Assembly (NCBI GenBank): GCA_012862575.1
Contig: BLSF01000060.1
Span: 57,501 to 121,500 of the forward strand
Source of the DNA: Parietichytrium sp. I65-24A
Lineage: Eukaryota; Sar; Bigyra; Thraustochytrida; Thraustochytriidae
Reading direction: 5' to 3'
Length of the DNA: 64,000 bases
The notes under the pieces are model-generated. The model worked only from the letters and a program-made list of their open reading frames with translations, did not search any database and was not told the DNA's origin. Shown piece after piece: positions 21,681-33,200 of this stretch; the first letter of the stretch is position 1; every line of letters starts with the position of its first letter. A program made the position numbers and the translations under genes.

Positions 21681-23215
21681 TTACTGCTCCTTCTTCGAGT
21701 CTGAATTTGTTTCCTCAGTATGAGGCTGCGTTTTGGGGTCTACCCGGGCAGTATCGTGGAACGGCCCATTCTTCTGCAGCTCAATGTGCTCCTTCGGGGG
21801 AGAAGCAGTGTCGGGTGAGGTTAGCTGCAAGTCTGTTTCGTATCTCTTGGAGAAAATTTCGAAATAAAAGTTCGCGCCATTATACCTGAAAGCCAACACA
21901 CGGTTCAGCGTCAGCAACAAAGCCGGTGAAAGAAATACGCATCGCATTTTTATTGACGAACTTACGTTGCAACCAAGCAGACTGTGAGGAGAACCCAGCG
22001 TTTCGTAGAGTTGAGATTGACAGGCACGTTAGGAGATTCCGGCGGCACAGGTCATCTTCATGCAACTGATTAAAAAAACTTACTTGCAGCCACAAAGCAC
22101 GCGTGCAGGTGACGAAAATGGAAAAATAGCCAGGTCGGGATGAAAGTGAGGAACGTGTACAGCGTCTGAAGGAGCACAAACGTGCAAATGATGATCCAAG
22201 GTCGATTCTCAATGTCAAGCTCCTCGTCCTTACCCAACTGTCTGGTAGCGCGCCCAACTCGCAGAATGATCTTGTGCACCGTGTTCTTCTTGTCTTTGGC
22301 GATCCAGCGCAAGCTGGTCATCAAGTTTGGGTTCTTCTCAAATTGGTATTTCAAGAGACCTTCGGTCAGCACCAGGTAGCTAATCTGCCAGCCAATGAAC
22401 CCCAGCATGGGGTAAACGAACGCTGACTGCAGGGAGAGCTCGCATTTGCCATCGACACACATGGGCGAGTTTTCGTTCAATCGCCAACGCATCACATAGG
22501 TAAGAAATGATGGCACTGTGTGTATAAACACGCTCACGACCTTGTCCATGCTGTGGAAAACCAGGGAGTTTCTCCACGCCAAGATGGCCCAGAGCAAAGG
22601 GCCGTTTGCAGCGACAAAATTAGATTGCCAGAAAACAGTATTGTCGGGATATATCGCAGAGTTGAGCAAGCACAAAAAGTTCGTCAGGTAGCAGTAGTCG
22701 AGCAGGAAGAACTGCATCCCGGCCTTGTTGTACTTGTAGAGCCGCAAACTCAGCAAGATGATCGTGCTAAGCACAAAGTAGTGTCGAAAGTATTCCGGGT
22801 GGGCCGTTTGAATGTACTGAGTAATCTGCATAAAATAAACCGAGCACACAAAAGTTGCCTTGTCTATCGCTTTGACAACTTTGTATTTACGCAACCAACG
22901 TCGAATGGGCAGGTCCTGGTCCCCAGTGACAGCCTTGCGTACATACGGGGCCGTCATATTCTGCAAATTATCTCGTCTGCCTTGCATGGCCTTCAGGGTT
23001 TCCCGGAGCCTGGGCATCATCACCCTCCTCTGCTCGTCCACATTCCCGCGGAGCTTGCTCACTTTCTCTTGCAACGGCACATTCTTGTCTTCATCCAAGT
23101 TACTCAACAGCTCTGCTACCTGCTTCAAAAAGTCTGACTGCGAGTCATGCGCTTTCGGAATGGGGTTCATCTTGTCTCGTCCGCGAAGCTCTCCTTCCCA
23201 AGTGCCACCGCACAA
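21681..23215 (-). CDS. Glycerophosphocholine acyltransferase (GPC1/DUF2838 family), three exons
   Basis: Exons 23215-22084, 21981-21966 and 21885-21681 give 450 residues; introns are 102 and 80 bases, GT-AG. The family signature GPLLWAILAWRNSLVF followed by HSMDKV and IHTVPSFLTYVMRW identifies DUF2838/Gpc1, the multipass enzyme that acylates glycerophosphocholine to lysophosphatidylcholine in yeast and plants. The N-terminal 100 residues are charged and helical, then about eight membrane segments follow. The middle exon is only 16 nt. Including it restores the continuous end of the domain (CFVAA-ICLVAT-YNGANFYFE), which aligns without gaps in my memory with the plant end IWNGGNFYLE. The tail after that is hydrophilic. 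An inner ATG at codon 16 (MNPIPK) is an alternative start. Confidence 0.88.
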
Positions 23216-23223
23216 ACAAGTTT

Positions 23224-23305
23224 TTCAACACTGAACGATGTCAATGCCAATCTCAATGTCAATGCCAATGCCAATGCCAATTCCAAATTCCAAATTCCAA
23301 TGCAC
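23224..23305. repeat. CAATGC/CAATTCC-type hexamer repeat
   Basis: Irregular tandem copies of CAATGC, CAATGT and CAAATTC-like units just upstream of the minus-strand GPC1 gene. Confidence 0.85.
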
Positions 23306-23773
23306 GCACGCGCTCTCTTCCGAGGACACTTTTTGCGATGCCCAATTGCCCGATCTTCCCTCTCACCGACGGCAACTCTTGTCACATCTTGTCACTGAAC
23401 AGTCAATCAAAACAGTGATAGAAACATAACTTTCCAACGAAGTATGGAGAGAATGGAGAGGGTTTTCCTTGTCCAGCAATTAGCGAAAACGGGTAAGGTG
23501 CGCTATCCCGGAGAAAGGCCGGTGTCGGGACTATGGATTTCATTAAGCATAGGTTAGCAGTCTCCGCAACTACTTCAGGACTGTTCTGTTCGTTCGCGAA
23601 CACAATTTATTCATTTTGTTCTTGGACTTCTGATCGCCCTCCAGAGACTGGTGATTATAGAACCCAGTAGATGGAGCAGTAACATCGCGGGCGATTTTTT
23701 TCAAACATTTTCCCGCATTTTTCCTGACGATTTTTTTATATATTCTTTCCTTCCAAATTCCAATCATTCGAGT

Positions 23774-23785
23774 GTCCCCGAGGAC
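23774..23785. promoter_or_regulatory. Palindromic motif GTCCCCGAGGAC (copy 3)
   Basis: Here the palindrome is longer, GTGTCCCCGAGGACAC at 23772-23787. It lies nearly midway between the divergent GPC1 and WD40 genes. A half-site GAGGACAC is also found near 23322, about 105 bases from the GPC1 start. Confidence 0.4.
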
Positions 23786-23906
23786 ACCTCTGGCCCTTCC
23801 CCACAGGTGACAAACTATCCCACTGTTATTGCTGGCAGGTGATAGAGCGAGAGAGAAAGGAGAACGAGTCGGAGAGCGTGCGAGCTTTGGAGCACTTTGT
23901 TAAGAG

Positions 23907-24291
23907 TTGAGAAGAAGCATCCAACTTGGAGGGAGCTCAACAGCTCAAGAGAGTGGAGAGCGTGATAGTATTGTCTGTTGTCTGTTGTCTGTTGTTGGGA
24001 CAGAAGATTTGAATTTTGGTGATTTGGAGATTTAGTGATTTGGAGATTTGGACATTTAGTGATTTGGACATTTAGTTGTGGCTTTTGAGAGGTCAAGATC
24101 CGTGGCGGAGTATTGAGAAAGAGCATCCAATTTGGTGGGAGTCCAAGAGAGTGGAGAGCGTGATAGTATTGTCTGTTATCTGTTGTTGTTGGGGACAGAA
24201 GATTTGGTGATTTGGAGATTTGGTGATTTGGTGATTTGGAGAATTTGGTGATTTGGTTGTGACTTTTGAGAGGTCAAGATCCGTGGCGGAG
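23907..24291. repeat. Tandem duplication of about 190 bp
   Basis: Two imperfect copies, about 23907-24110 and 24113-24291, each start TTGAGAA(G/A)(A/G)AGCATCCAA, pass through GAGAGTGGAGAGCGTGATAG, a TCTGTTGT run and a GATTTGG run, and end AGGTCAAGATCCGTGGCGGAG. The second copy ends 28 bases before the WD40 start codon, so the duplication covers its likely promoter and leader. Confidence 0.9.
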
Positions 24292-24319
24292 GGTTTAAGG
24301 TATTTGACAGCAAGACAAG

Positions 24320-25345
24320 ATGGACCCGGCTGATGGAACTATATGGTCGCATGTGGTGCCAAGCTTGACGACTGCGTGCTTGGTGGAAGGTAGTGCGGCG
24401 ACTGGTCTACCGATGACCGTTGCGGCGGGCAAGTCGGACGGTTCCGTGGAAATCTGGGGCGAGAATAACTTGGAGCCAATATATCGCATGAAATGCGTCC
24501 CCAAGAAAACAGAGATGAACCGGGCAGCGATAACGGCCATGGATGTTGCCACGGCAAGGAATTCTCCACCGCTTATAGGTGTTGGGACTGCTGCGGGGCA
24601 TGTTGGTTTTCTAAGGCTCGAAGAAAGTAGCGTGAACTTTGCAACAGGGAAGGGCATGGGCGAGAGAAAATACAATACATGCGTGAGCGCTGTGGCAATG
24701 AGAGAGGGGTTCATGGCGTCGTGCGCCGAAGACGGCTCACTTAGAGTGTGCGGCTTGAGCGACAATGGAGTTCAAGAGCTTGCAGCGACGTCGTGTGGCT
24801 CTGACCTTGTGGCTCAGAACGTGGTGCTTTTCGTTGGCGATAACTCAGTCGCAGTTGGCGGGAAAAGCCAGTCTCAGCCTATCTCTATTTGGGATTATAG
24901 AACGAATTCGTTGGCCAACGCGTTCACCCCTGGTCAGAGTGGGAACCTTAGAAGGGCATCGCGCGAAGTGCATACTTTGGCGGTGCATCCCTCCGTTCCT
25001 TATCGTCTTCTGGCTGGTTGCGAGGGCGGAGAGGTTTCAATAGCGGACCTTCGCATGGGTAGAGAGGTTGCAACGTTTGTCCAACACGAAGGCGCAGTGA
25101 ACAAAATCAAATTCCATCCAAGTCGATCAGAGATTGCGATAAGCTGCGGTGAAGACGGATTCGTGCGGTTATTGAATCTAAATCTCGCCAGTTCTCATCA
25201 AGAGCACCCTCGCAGCGACAATATTCTGCATTCGTTCGGAGACTTGTCATGCACAACGATCGACACATGCTCGGACGAGCTCACCGAGCCGCTTCTCTTG
25301 GCTGTTTCTGAGGACGAATGCGCAGTGGTGAAGCACTTGCGATGA
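24320..25345 (+). CDS. WD40-repeat protein, possibly Nup43
   Basis: A 341-residue protein made of degenerate WD40 blades. The clearest are GKSDGSVEIWG near the start, SCAEDGSLRV in the middle, and a run near residues 215-290 with VHTLAVHPSVPYRLLAG, EGGEVSIADLR and IKFHPSRSEIAISCGEDG. The pattern of His-Pro-Ser followed by a short strand and an Asp-Arg ending resembles Nup43, a member of the Nup107-160 nuclear pore scaffold, and the length fits (380 in human). Sequence similarity by eye is modest, so another seven-bladed adaptor is possible. It is divergent from GPC1 and convergent with the transporter gene. Confidence 0.7.
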   Translation: MDPADGTIWSHVVPSLTTACLVEGSAATGLPMTVAAGKSDGSVEIWGENNLEPIYRMKCVPKKTEMNRAAITAMDVATARNSPPLIGVGTAAGHVGFLRLEESSVNFATGKGMGERKYNTCVSAVAMREGFMASCAEDGSLRVCGLSDNGVQELAATSCGSDLVAQNVVLFVGDNSVAVGGKSQSQPISIWDYRTNSLANAFTPGQSGNLRRASREVHTLAVHPSVPYRLLAGCEGGEVSIADLRMGREVATFVQHEGAVNKIKFHPSRSEIAISCGEDGFVRLLNLNLASSHQEHPRSDNILHSFGDLSCTTIDTCSDELTEPLLLAVSEDECAVVKHLR

Positions 25346-25756
25346 TCCGGAATTGTTTTATTGGTCATTGATACCCTAAACATTTCCCTTGCTGTGTGAA
25401 TGAAATTCTGTTGCTGTGTGACTGAGATCCTTGCCAACACCATGTGCCTCGAATTTTATCAATCACAACATCCTTCCGTTTTTCTCTGGACATAGAAGTT
25501 GACAGTTATCAAACATCGAATTAAAAACTAACTGTAAACTCTGTTTTATTGGTTCTCATGTATCACGAATGTTTTCAGTTGCACTCGGTCGTTTGATTAA
25601 CAGAGCTCAAAGACCTTCTGGTCGGAACGTCGTTATTGGACTATGGGGCAGTGGCTTTTCCCTCGACAACTCTTTTGACCCCACTCACCACCACACAAAA
25701 CAGTTCAGCAACAAATGACCTGCGCGGCACGAGGCCACTGGCGTATCCCACAATAT

Positions 25757-26800
25757 CTACCGTTGCGCAGGAGGGTTCATCTCCACATCGTTGGATTCAG
25801 GGGCGGTCTGAACTGGAGTGTAATCTGTTGCTGCAGCAGGGTATTTGCTGTACATATAAACAGATATCATCACAAAAGTCGCACCGCATAGGAAGAGGCC
25901 ATTGATAAGCACATCAAAGAATAGAGCAGAGATCACAGTGGAGAGAATGATGGAGATGGATGTAGCAAAGCCTTTCAAGATGTTGTCCGCGTACTTCATC
26001 ACAACAGCAACCAGAAGCCCTCCTACAGCTTGAATGATAATCACAGCCCAAGTCAAGTTGCTGTAACCCTGAAAGAAGCCATTCTCTGCGACCGCGTCGT
26101 AGTCCGAGATGTATACTGTCGCGAGCCCGATGCTGTACCCAAAGAACGCAAGCTGCAAATTCCTGATGTACAAGGATACCTTCCTGCTCGACTTGAGAAT
26201 CTTCTCAAGGTAAACACCGGCAAAACCAGATGTCAGGCAACTGAGAATAATAGCAGACATTCCGATAAATTGGTTACGGTGCCCTTCATCCTTGTCCTCG
26301 CCGCTGGTGGACACTTGCACGATCCCGACGCCGCCTGTGAGAGCTACAAGCGCGACGACTTGCAGTCGTGATATGCGCTTGCCGAGCAAAATCACGCTAA
26401 AGCCTGCGGTGGTGAGAATCTTGATTTGAGCGGAAACTTGGTACACTGGGACAGAGAGGTTAGTGAGCGAGACGAAAAGGAGGTTGTTCTGCAGACAGTA
26501 CAGAATCCCTGGCACAGAGAGCTTGACAGTGTCCATGTTGAATAGCTCGTTCTTGAGTCTCTCGAGAAAGCCCTCTCCTGAGTTCGCCCCAGCAAAGTAC
26601 TCTAATACCAGCGAAGCGCCAAACTTGACCACCTCCGACATGACCACCGCCGTGGAAGCCACATATGGCAAACCATCTGGCGCAGGCACGGTCCTTGAGG
26701 CCTTGATACTCAACACGAGGAACACATTCTGCACCACCAGGAGGAGCAAGCTCAGGTACTTGAGCTCCACCGCCCACCCGACTACCGGCACAACAAACAT
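25757..26800 (-). CDS. Nucleotide-sugar transporter, SLC35A family
   Basis: A 347-residue, about ten-helix membrane protein. I start it at the internal Met that opens MFVVPVVGWAVELKYLSLLL; the frame extends 54 codons upstream but that part is charged and unlike the family. Family marks are the KYLSLLLLVVQN first helix, SEVVKFGAS in helix 2, the NNLLFVSLTNLSVPVYQV region with its helix-end QIKILTTA, the GISRLQ-like loop, and GLLVAVVMKYADNILKGFA-type motifs near the end. Such transporters bring UDP-galactose, UDP-GlcNAc or CMP-sialic acid into the Golgi in exchange for the nucleotide monophosphate. The substrate cannot be told from sequence alone. The C-terminal tail is cytosolic and acidic. 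Confidence 0.9.
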   Translation of the reverse strand: MFVVPVVGWAVELKYLSLLLLVVQNVFLVLSIKASRTVPAPDGLPYVASTAVVMSEVVKFGASLVLEYFAGANSGEGFLERLKNELFNMDTVKLSVPGILYCLQNNLLFVSLTNLSVPVYQVSAQIKILTTAGFSVILLGKRISRLQVVALVALTGGVGIVQVSTSGEDKDEGHRNQFIGMSAIILSCLTSGFAGVYLEKILKSSRKVSLYIRNLQLAFFGYSIGLATVYISDYDAVAENGFFQGYSNLTWAVIIIQAVGGLLVAVVMKYADNILKGFATSISIILSTVISALFFDVLINGLFLCGATFVMISVYMYSKYPAAATDYTPVQTAPESNDVEMNPPAQR

Positions 26801-27650
26801 GCTCTCCGCGCCTTGTTTATCTTCGGCTGCCCTGTCTTTGCCTCTGTAAGCGCGCCTTTCCGGATGGGTCGCCTCCAACGACCGTCCGAAACGTCCTGCC
26901 GCCCTGAGATTCGTTGCGTCCACGCGGTCGGACGACGCCAAGGCACCGCCAATAGTCAACAACCGCAGCCGCTAAACAACCTAAACTTCAACCGAGTCAA
27001 AGAAAAAAGACAGTGGACGGAAGGGAGACTCGAAACCCACTCGATGCTTGCTTCGAGGGATTGATTACCTATCTGGACATTATTTTTGTAAGGTGCCACT
27101 GCACGAGCGTAAGGCAGTATCCAACTCTGCAACTTGCTAGCAGGCTCCTGGAGACACGCCAGCCCAGCGCTAGCCAAGTGCCATCAGACGACCTAGCCAC
27201 CCGTACTCGTCCCCTGCCTGGTAAGTAGATGACAGTGGCGAATAGGTTTTGTCTTGGAGTCGATGTCAGTAGTGGCTTCCATCTTGGATACTCGCGTTGG
27301 AGAGGCCCAAAAGCTGCCTCTTATTTGGTAAACAGCGCAGTTATGTTCCAGTGAAGTGTCCCTGCGGCTGCGTGCGAATGACTGATTCGATGGTACGTAC
27401 ACGATGATAAACCGACCACCACGTGACTAATGAAAAAATTGCATTTGCATTTTTTTTGGTTGGTGCTGGGGGAAGTATAAATTACAAAATTTTCCGGTTA
27501 AAAAAAATGTTACAAGCCCGGCTTTTTATACTACTCTGTTTTCATGAGCAGTGAGATTGACTTCATAAAGTCACGAAGGCATGAGATGAGAATGCTTTCC
27601 GAACAGAGAAAGTAACGTTGGCACTTCTCGCAGCGTGCGAAGGATAAACT
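26801..27650. other. Intergenic stretch, no gene seen
   Basis: Head-to-tail gap of about 850 bases between two minus-strand genes. It has no recognisable coding frame. Confidence 0.5.
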
Positions 27651-29051
27651 TTACGTCACAGATATTTGCCGTACGCTAACAATGCCTTCATCCTCCTCTA
27701 GCCCTTCCTCCACTCCAGACATCGCCGTCGACTGCGAAGAAAGCGCTGTGGGGGTCGTCCTTCCTTCCCAACGAGCCGGGCTGTCAGCTGCTTTCTTGGC
27801 GTCGTACTCACCCGAATCCATGATCTTGTCTCCGGAAGACTTGTTGCCCTTGAAAGAGGAGGAGACGAATGAGGTGCCGGTTGCCAAAAGATTGGGGTCC
27901 TGCACCGTATTTACGGTCATAAGGGTGCCCCCGTAAGTCATTTCAGTTTGCGACAGCATCCGCCCATCGTCTCTGGCCTCGCTGAAAATTGTGGGTAGCC
28001 CCTCTGACCGAAAGTTGGATTTCGCCTCGATCAGTAAGGTACGCACGACGACGCGCGCAGTGCTAGGGATCGAGATCCAAGAAATCGGCAGGAGATAATC
28101 GTAGTAAATATAAAGCTGCGGTACAAAGGCAAACACCCCATAAACAGTGCCTTGAATAATGGAGTGACGCAGAGCGAGGTTCTCTAAAGATTCCATGCGC
28201 TGCTTAGTCTCGAGAATATCCTGTCTTTTGTGATATTTGTAAGCATCATCAAGCATTCGGATCAACGTCCTCTTTAGATGCCAGCTTTGCAACGCGATCA
28301 CGACGAAAATCAGCGCAGTTCCGCCGAAGAAGCACATCCAGCAAATTTCAACTGCACGAATATTGCCTTGCAGACCCAAAGCGACCCAGGCCAACGACCC
28401 CACAAGGAAATGCGCCAGCGTCAACAGCCAAGAGTGCGAGTTTGGATGCATGCAAAAGGACAGCCGCGACAAATCCTGCTTGGAAAATATTGTCGACAGC
28501 ATCGACGACTGGTAAATCGCAGAGGTGAAGTAAAAGGTAGATCGTCCGAGGTGCCACAGGAGTGTCGCGGCGACGGTGATTCCTATTTTCTGTTCCACCG
28601 GACAAACAAGCATCAGGATGCACAGCGAAATATTCAGCGGCCCATGCACCAGGAAAGAAATGGTCAATGTGTACAGCGTCGAGTGCGACCGAAGCGTCCT
28701 GGCCTGCTTCAGATGCGACATCTTGACGAGCTGTGTCTTTCTGAAGCGCATGAACACCTTCGCAAACCGTGGAAAGTCTTTCACATACACGAGCACCATC
28801 AGGCACAGCAGAAATGCCCACAGCGTTCTGATTGCAATAACTGACAAATGGCACTCCAGTCCTTCCGCATTCACCCAGTGCGACCTTCCGGTCCAATTAT
28901 CCTCGCACACACACGTCCATGAGCCCTCCACCACATCGCACGTCCCATGCCCCGAGCACTCCTCTGTGTAAAACGTCCTCAGCGTCGTGTCCGCGCATGA
29001 AGCCGTCCCATTTTCTGTCAAATTGGCCGTAGAAGTGGTGGGACGCATCAC
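27651..29051 (-). CDS. EGF-like domain plus about seven transmembrane helices, unknown family
   Basis: A 466-residue protein. Near the N-terminus (about 31-58) is an EGF-like unit, CSGHGTCDVVEGSWTCVCED, with the typical CxxxGxC and CxC spacing. Hydrophobic helices follow at about 75-95, 118-142, 150-175, 210-230, 240-262 and 310-335, and one weaker after that. The tail of about 110 residues is Ser/Thr-rich and likely cytosolic. No signal peptide precedes the EGF unit at this start, so an upstream exon may be missing. The plan, an external EGF domain on a serpentine membrane core, looks receptor-like, but I recognise no GPCR family signature. Stramenopiles carry orphan families of this shape. 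Function unknown. Confidence 0.75.
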   Translation of the reverse strand: MMRPTTSTANLTENGTASCADTTLRTFYTEECSGHGTCDVVEGSWTCVCEDNWTGRSHWVNAEGLECHLSVIAIRTLWAFLLCLMVLVYVKDFPRFAKVFMRFRKTQLVKMSHLKQARTLRSHSTLYTLTISFLVHGPLNISLCILMLVCPVEQKIGITVAATLLWHLGRSTFYFTSAIYQSSMLSTIFSKQDLSRLSFCMHPNSHSWLLTLAHFLVGSLAWVALGLQGNIRAVEICWMCFFGGTALIFVVIALQSWHLKRTLIRMLDDAYKYHKRQDILETKQRMESLENLALRHSIIQGTVYGVFAFVPQLYIYYDYLLPISWISIPSTARVVVRTLLIEAKSNFRSEGLPTIFSEARDDGRMLSQTEMTYGGTLMTVNTVQDPNLLATGTSFVSSSFKGNKSSGDKIMDSGEYDAKKAADSPARWEGRTTPTALSSQSTAMSGVEEGLEEDEGIVSVRQISVT

Positions 29052-30285
29052 CCCTGCGCGGACACCTCCTCCACAACACTACACTATTACACTACTGCAC
29101 TCTCCAACTGTGCCCTCCTAGACGCCTCCGCTATGCGAATCTCTACGCCTCTGCGCACTTGCGTTCCGCAGATACCTTATCGTGCTTCGCGCTCCCGGCC
29201 TGTGCACCGCGTGTACTTCGCAAAAATGATGAAAAAGGAAAAAGAAAAAAGTCACGAGTCAGTTGCTGTCTTGGTTGTGGTCAGCCCTACTGAGCTCCTA
29301 CCTTCATCCCGGCGGATAACTGAATTGTTAGGCCTCGTCCTTGTGCTGGGTCTTGTTTTTGAATGCGAGCAATGAGATACTTTCAATTGATGTGCTTGAT
29401 GTACTTGATGTAGTTGATGGGAGGAGGAGTTGGGTGACGTAAGCAGCTCCGGCGCATGATTAGTTGATAGTTGGCTTACTAGCTAGAAGAGACAGGTGAG
29501 CTGACGACGTGTTTTTTTCAAAGAGAAAAAAAAAGAACGAAAACCACCTGACCGAACAACGATCGCTTCGTTTTGAAGAACAACGAGCACTTCCTTACAA
29601 AACTACCGGATCCACTACCACTTTCGGTACCCCTACGCCTACTGCGCTGTTAGACGACTCTACTCTTTCCCATTTTCTTCGGGGGTTCTCTCGTACTCTG
29701 TGTCTACCCCTGTTTCTACCCCAAACAATAGTATCAGAGTTCCTTCACTCCCACAGCAAAGATCGGTCCTCTCGAAAACTTGGAAGTGTCCTCGAGTACT
29801 ACTACTACTGCTTTGTTAACGCCAATCTCTAGTATCAAAGGGGTCCTCGAGTACACGAATCGGTGTCCTTGTACGAGCGCAGTCGGTGACTGTTGGAGAG
29901 TTCATATATAGTTCAATCGTTGTCGACTTGCGTCGCGTGAGAGCTTGCTTACATTGGCGTGGGCTTGGCAGTGGAAACGTGTCAGATTTACTGTTTATTG
30001 TTTATTGTGCATTGTGCATTGTGCATTGTGTATTGTTTTGGTCGTTGCCGGGATCTGTGGTTGGAGCACTTTTTAACATCATTTGAGAGCGGACGAGGAA
30101 GCGCTCGGTTGAAAAGCAGGCGATATCGATATTGATATTGATATTGATATTGATATTGATATCATCAAATCATCCATATCATCAATATCATCGATATTGC
30201 AGCGCCATTGGGCATTTAATTGATATTCTGGCTTAGATTCGCGCTCGTGGTTTAGAGGCGCAGTGGTTTTCGCATTCGCAGAGGA
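29052..30285. other. Divergent intergenic region, no gene seen
   Basis: Upstream DNA of two divergent genes. A GCGGACACC half-site of the palindrome lies at about 29059, next to the minus-strand start. A (GATATT)n run at about 30121-30166 lies 120 bases before the HECT gene. Confidence 0.55.
30121..30200. repeat. (GATATT)n with ATCATC/ATATC variants
   Basis: About six copies of GATATT followed by mirrored CATATCATC units, which could fold into an AT-rich hairpin. It is immediately upstream of the UBE3C-like gene. Confidence 0.9.
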
Positions 30286-33200
30286 ATGTGGGACGGGGCC
30301 TTCCGGTCTCGTAGGGAGGTGTCTCTTCGAGGCAATTCGGCTCAGGAGAAGCGCAAAGGAGCGCTCGTGGAACAGGCTCGCGCGCAGCGGGAACGCCGAG
30401 CTCAGCAGAAGCGAGAAGATGTCGCCGCCCGGCACTTGCAAGCGTTTGTGAGATCATCTTGCTCACGCTCGATGTTGCGGAAGAGAATTATGGAGCAGTG
30501 TTTGCGAACTGCAGCAGACGGAGCCTCGGCTTTGGAGCGGCTCTCTGGTCCCGTCGCGGAGGCGCAGGTGGAAGATGCAGTCTCGCTTGCGCGAACGGCG
30601 ATCTCACTAGCGGTGTTTGCCTTTGCCAGGCGGCAATCGGAAGACAAGGTACAATTGGCCGGGACGCATCTTGCTGCTGTGGTTCAGGCAGCTACGCGAA
30701 GCTCTCTGCACATGCGGGTAATAGGTGGTGATCCGGGGAAAGCGAGCGCAGGAAGCTTCGTGTATCGTAGTCTTGCTGTTGCGGAGCTTCTCTTACATTC
30801 GGTAGCACTCGCCGCGGGTAATAATCAGCTCGACGTTGTCGAAGATTGTGCGGCTGCTGCAAACTGCTTGCTAGACGACGCTCGTTGGGGACCAAGTCGC
30901 CAAAATCTGGGCAACGGTGACGTGGAAGCTAATCGTCAAGCCGCGTTGCATCTCCGTACGCAGTTGCTTTCGAGGCTAGCCTCACCTGGCCGGAAGCAAA
31001 GGATGGATGCATTGAGAGATGCTCATGACGCTTTGCTGCACTTGGATACGAGCAAGATGCGGGAGACTGCATCGCTGTTAAATACTCTCTGGTCCTGCTA
31101 CGAACTGGCGCTAAACGCATCCGAGGACGAATCAATCGTTACCTTCTTAATCCCTCTCCTGCACCTGGACCCCGATCTCGACGATATTTCGTCACAGCAT
31201 TTGCAATCGTTTACAGCGTTCATTTCATTGGACGCGTGGGTGGCATCTGTGTCAATAATTGCAAAATCGAGGCGGGACGATACGGCATTGTTGCCCGTGA
31301 TTTTGAAGGTTTCGATTCCTCTCGGTGAACGCCTTGTTGAAAAAGGAGACTTTGACAAATGGGCGCAGTTGAGCAGTTCCTTCTACCAACTATTGGCTTC
31401 TGTTGCACGTGTTTGCCAGTCAAACTCTGCCAATGAACTTGCCATGGTAGGGTTTCTCCCTTTTCGAGACCCACGCTTTGTTCAGCAACAATTCGACCAT
31501 GTGTTCGAGATCGCGGATCCTTCGCTTCACGCGAGCGCTCTTTTGTCCCTCTGCACGCTGTTGGACTGCATAAGGCTGAGCATGACTGCTTCTCCGCCGT
31601 TGGCTGACCTGAGATCGTCCAAATCCCAAAGCTCGGACCAAAGTGGCGCCTTTGCAGCCTTGTCTTACTCCAGTATTGTCGTGAGCGCTGTAGCTTTCTC
31701 GCCCCACTCGAGCGGTATCGTCAAGGAACTGTGGGCCAGTGTTTTGGCTCATTTTGACTCGCCGTCTATGACAATAGCTCCCACGTTATTCACAGCTGGG
31801 TCTTGGGACCACGTTATGCACTGGATATCATTCACTATTTCAGTTACATGCACGATGCTCCCTGCGCTGAACGACCAGGAAATATTTCAAAATGAGTCAA
31901 TTCTTAGCAGGAAAGAGCTGAAGAGCATTGGTCTGTTTTTGAAGCAGCTCTTGTACCAGGCTCTTTGGCAGCAGCAGAACTCGTCTGTCGGCGATCTGCG
32001 CCAGATAAAACTGGAAATCCGTAGCGGGTCGGAGGAAGGTCAAATTCCGCAATTTGTAATCGCCAAGGCCATAGAACTATTTGACCAACTGTTTGACCGA
32101 CAGCGAAACTGGGGAATCTTCTCCGACGAGGACTGGCTCTTCCCGCCCATTAGTACGTACGAGCTCGGTGTTGGGAGTGACACGACTCAAGGAAGAAGAT
32201 TTCAAGTACTCGGCAGTGGTCACCGGCGGCGTAATGGGGCAGGAGGGCAAGTTGGCGCTGGGGAGGACGAGGATGAGGATGAGGATGTGGATGACGACGC
32301 TGTTGAGGACGAGGACGTAGAAATGTCGGAAGCGGAGGATAAAGCGATTCCGGAAGGAGCCAGCCCAAGAGTTAAGAGCATTCTTGAATGCGTACCAATT
32401 GTAATTCCTTTCGATCAACGTGTGCTAGTCTTGGACCACTTTTTAGATCTTGAGCACGACGATGTGCGTGGTGGTGCATTCAGACAGCGAGAAATGGTCA
32501 GTATTCGACGTGGTTCTGAGTTTCAGGATGCGTTCGAGAACATTGGACCCGATTTCAATCTCAAGCAACGCAGATTGCAAATTGAGTTCACCAATGCACA
32601 GGGTTTAAAGGAGGCAGGGATCGATGGCGGTGGTGTTTTTAAAGAATTTCTGATGCAGTTTTGCAAGCAGGCATTTAGCCAGGAAGTGGGGCTCTGGAAA
32701 CTAACGCCAGAACAGAAACTTTACCCAAATCCGAACTCGCTTGCTGCAAGCGGAAGGTTTCACTTGGAGAAATTCTCCTTCATCGGGAAAATGCTCGGCA
32801 AGGCGGTTTATGAGGGCATCCTGGTTGAGGTGGAATTCGCAGAGTTCTTTTTGAACCTTATGCTGGGAAAGAAGAATCATCTGCATGATCTGCACAGTCT
32901 GGACGCCGAACTGTACAAAAACCTCCTGGGGCTCAAAGAACTCTCCGACATAAGTGCCCTGGGTCTGTCATTTTCCGTGAGTTCCGGGGCAAGTGGAGAA
33001 GTTGATCTCATTCCGCACGGTAGCAACATCCCCGTGACGAAAGAGAATTACATTCATTACATGCGTCGGCTGTCGAGCTATCGCCTCAATGAAGAGTGCC
33101 AGAGGCAAACGGCGGCTTTCTTGAAAGGATTCACCGAAATGATACCTATGTCTTGGCTAGGTATGTTCAAGCCTCGGGAGCTGCAACTCGTCGTGGGGGG

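Noticed and set aside
24320-25345. Firm naming of the WD40 gene as Nup43
   Set aside because: The blade pattern fits, but similarity by eye is too weak to give the symbol.
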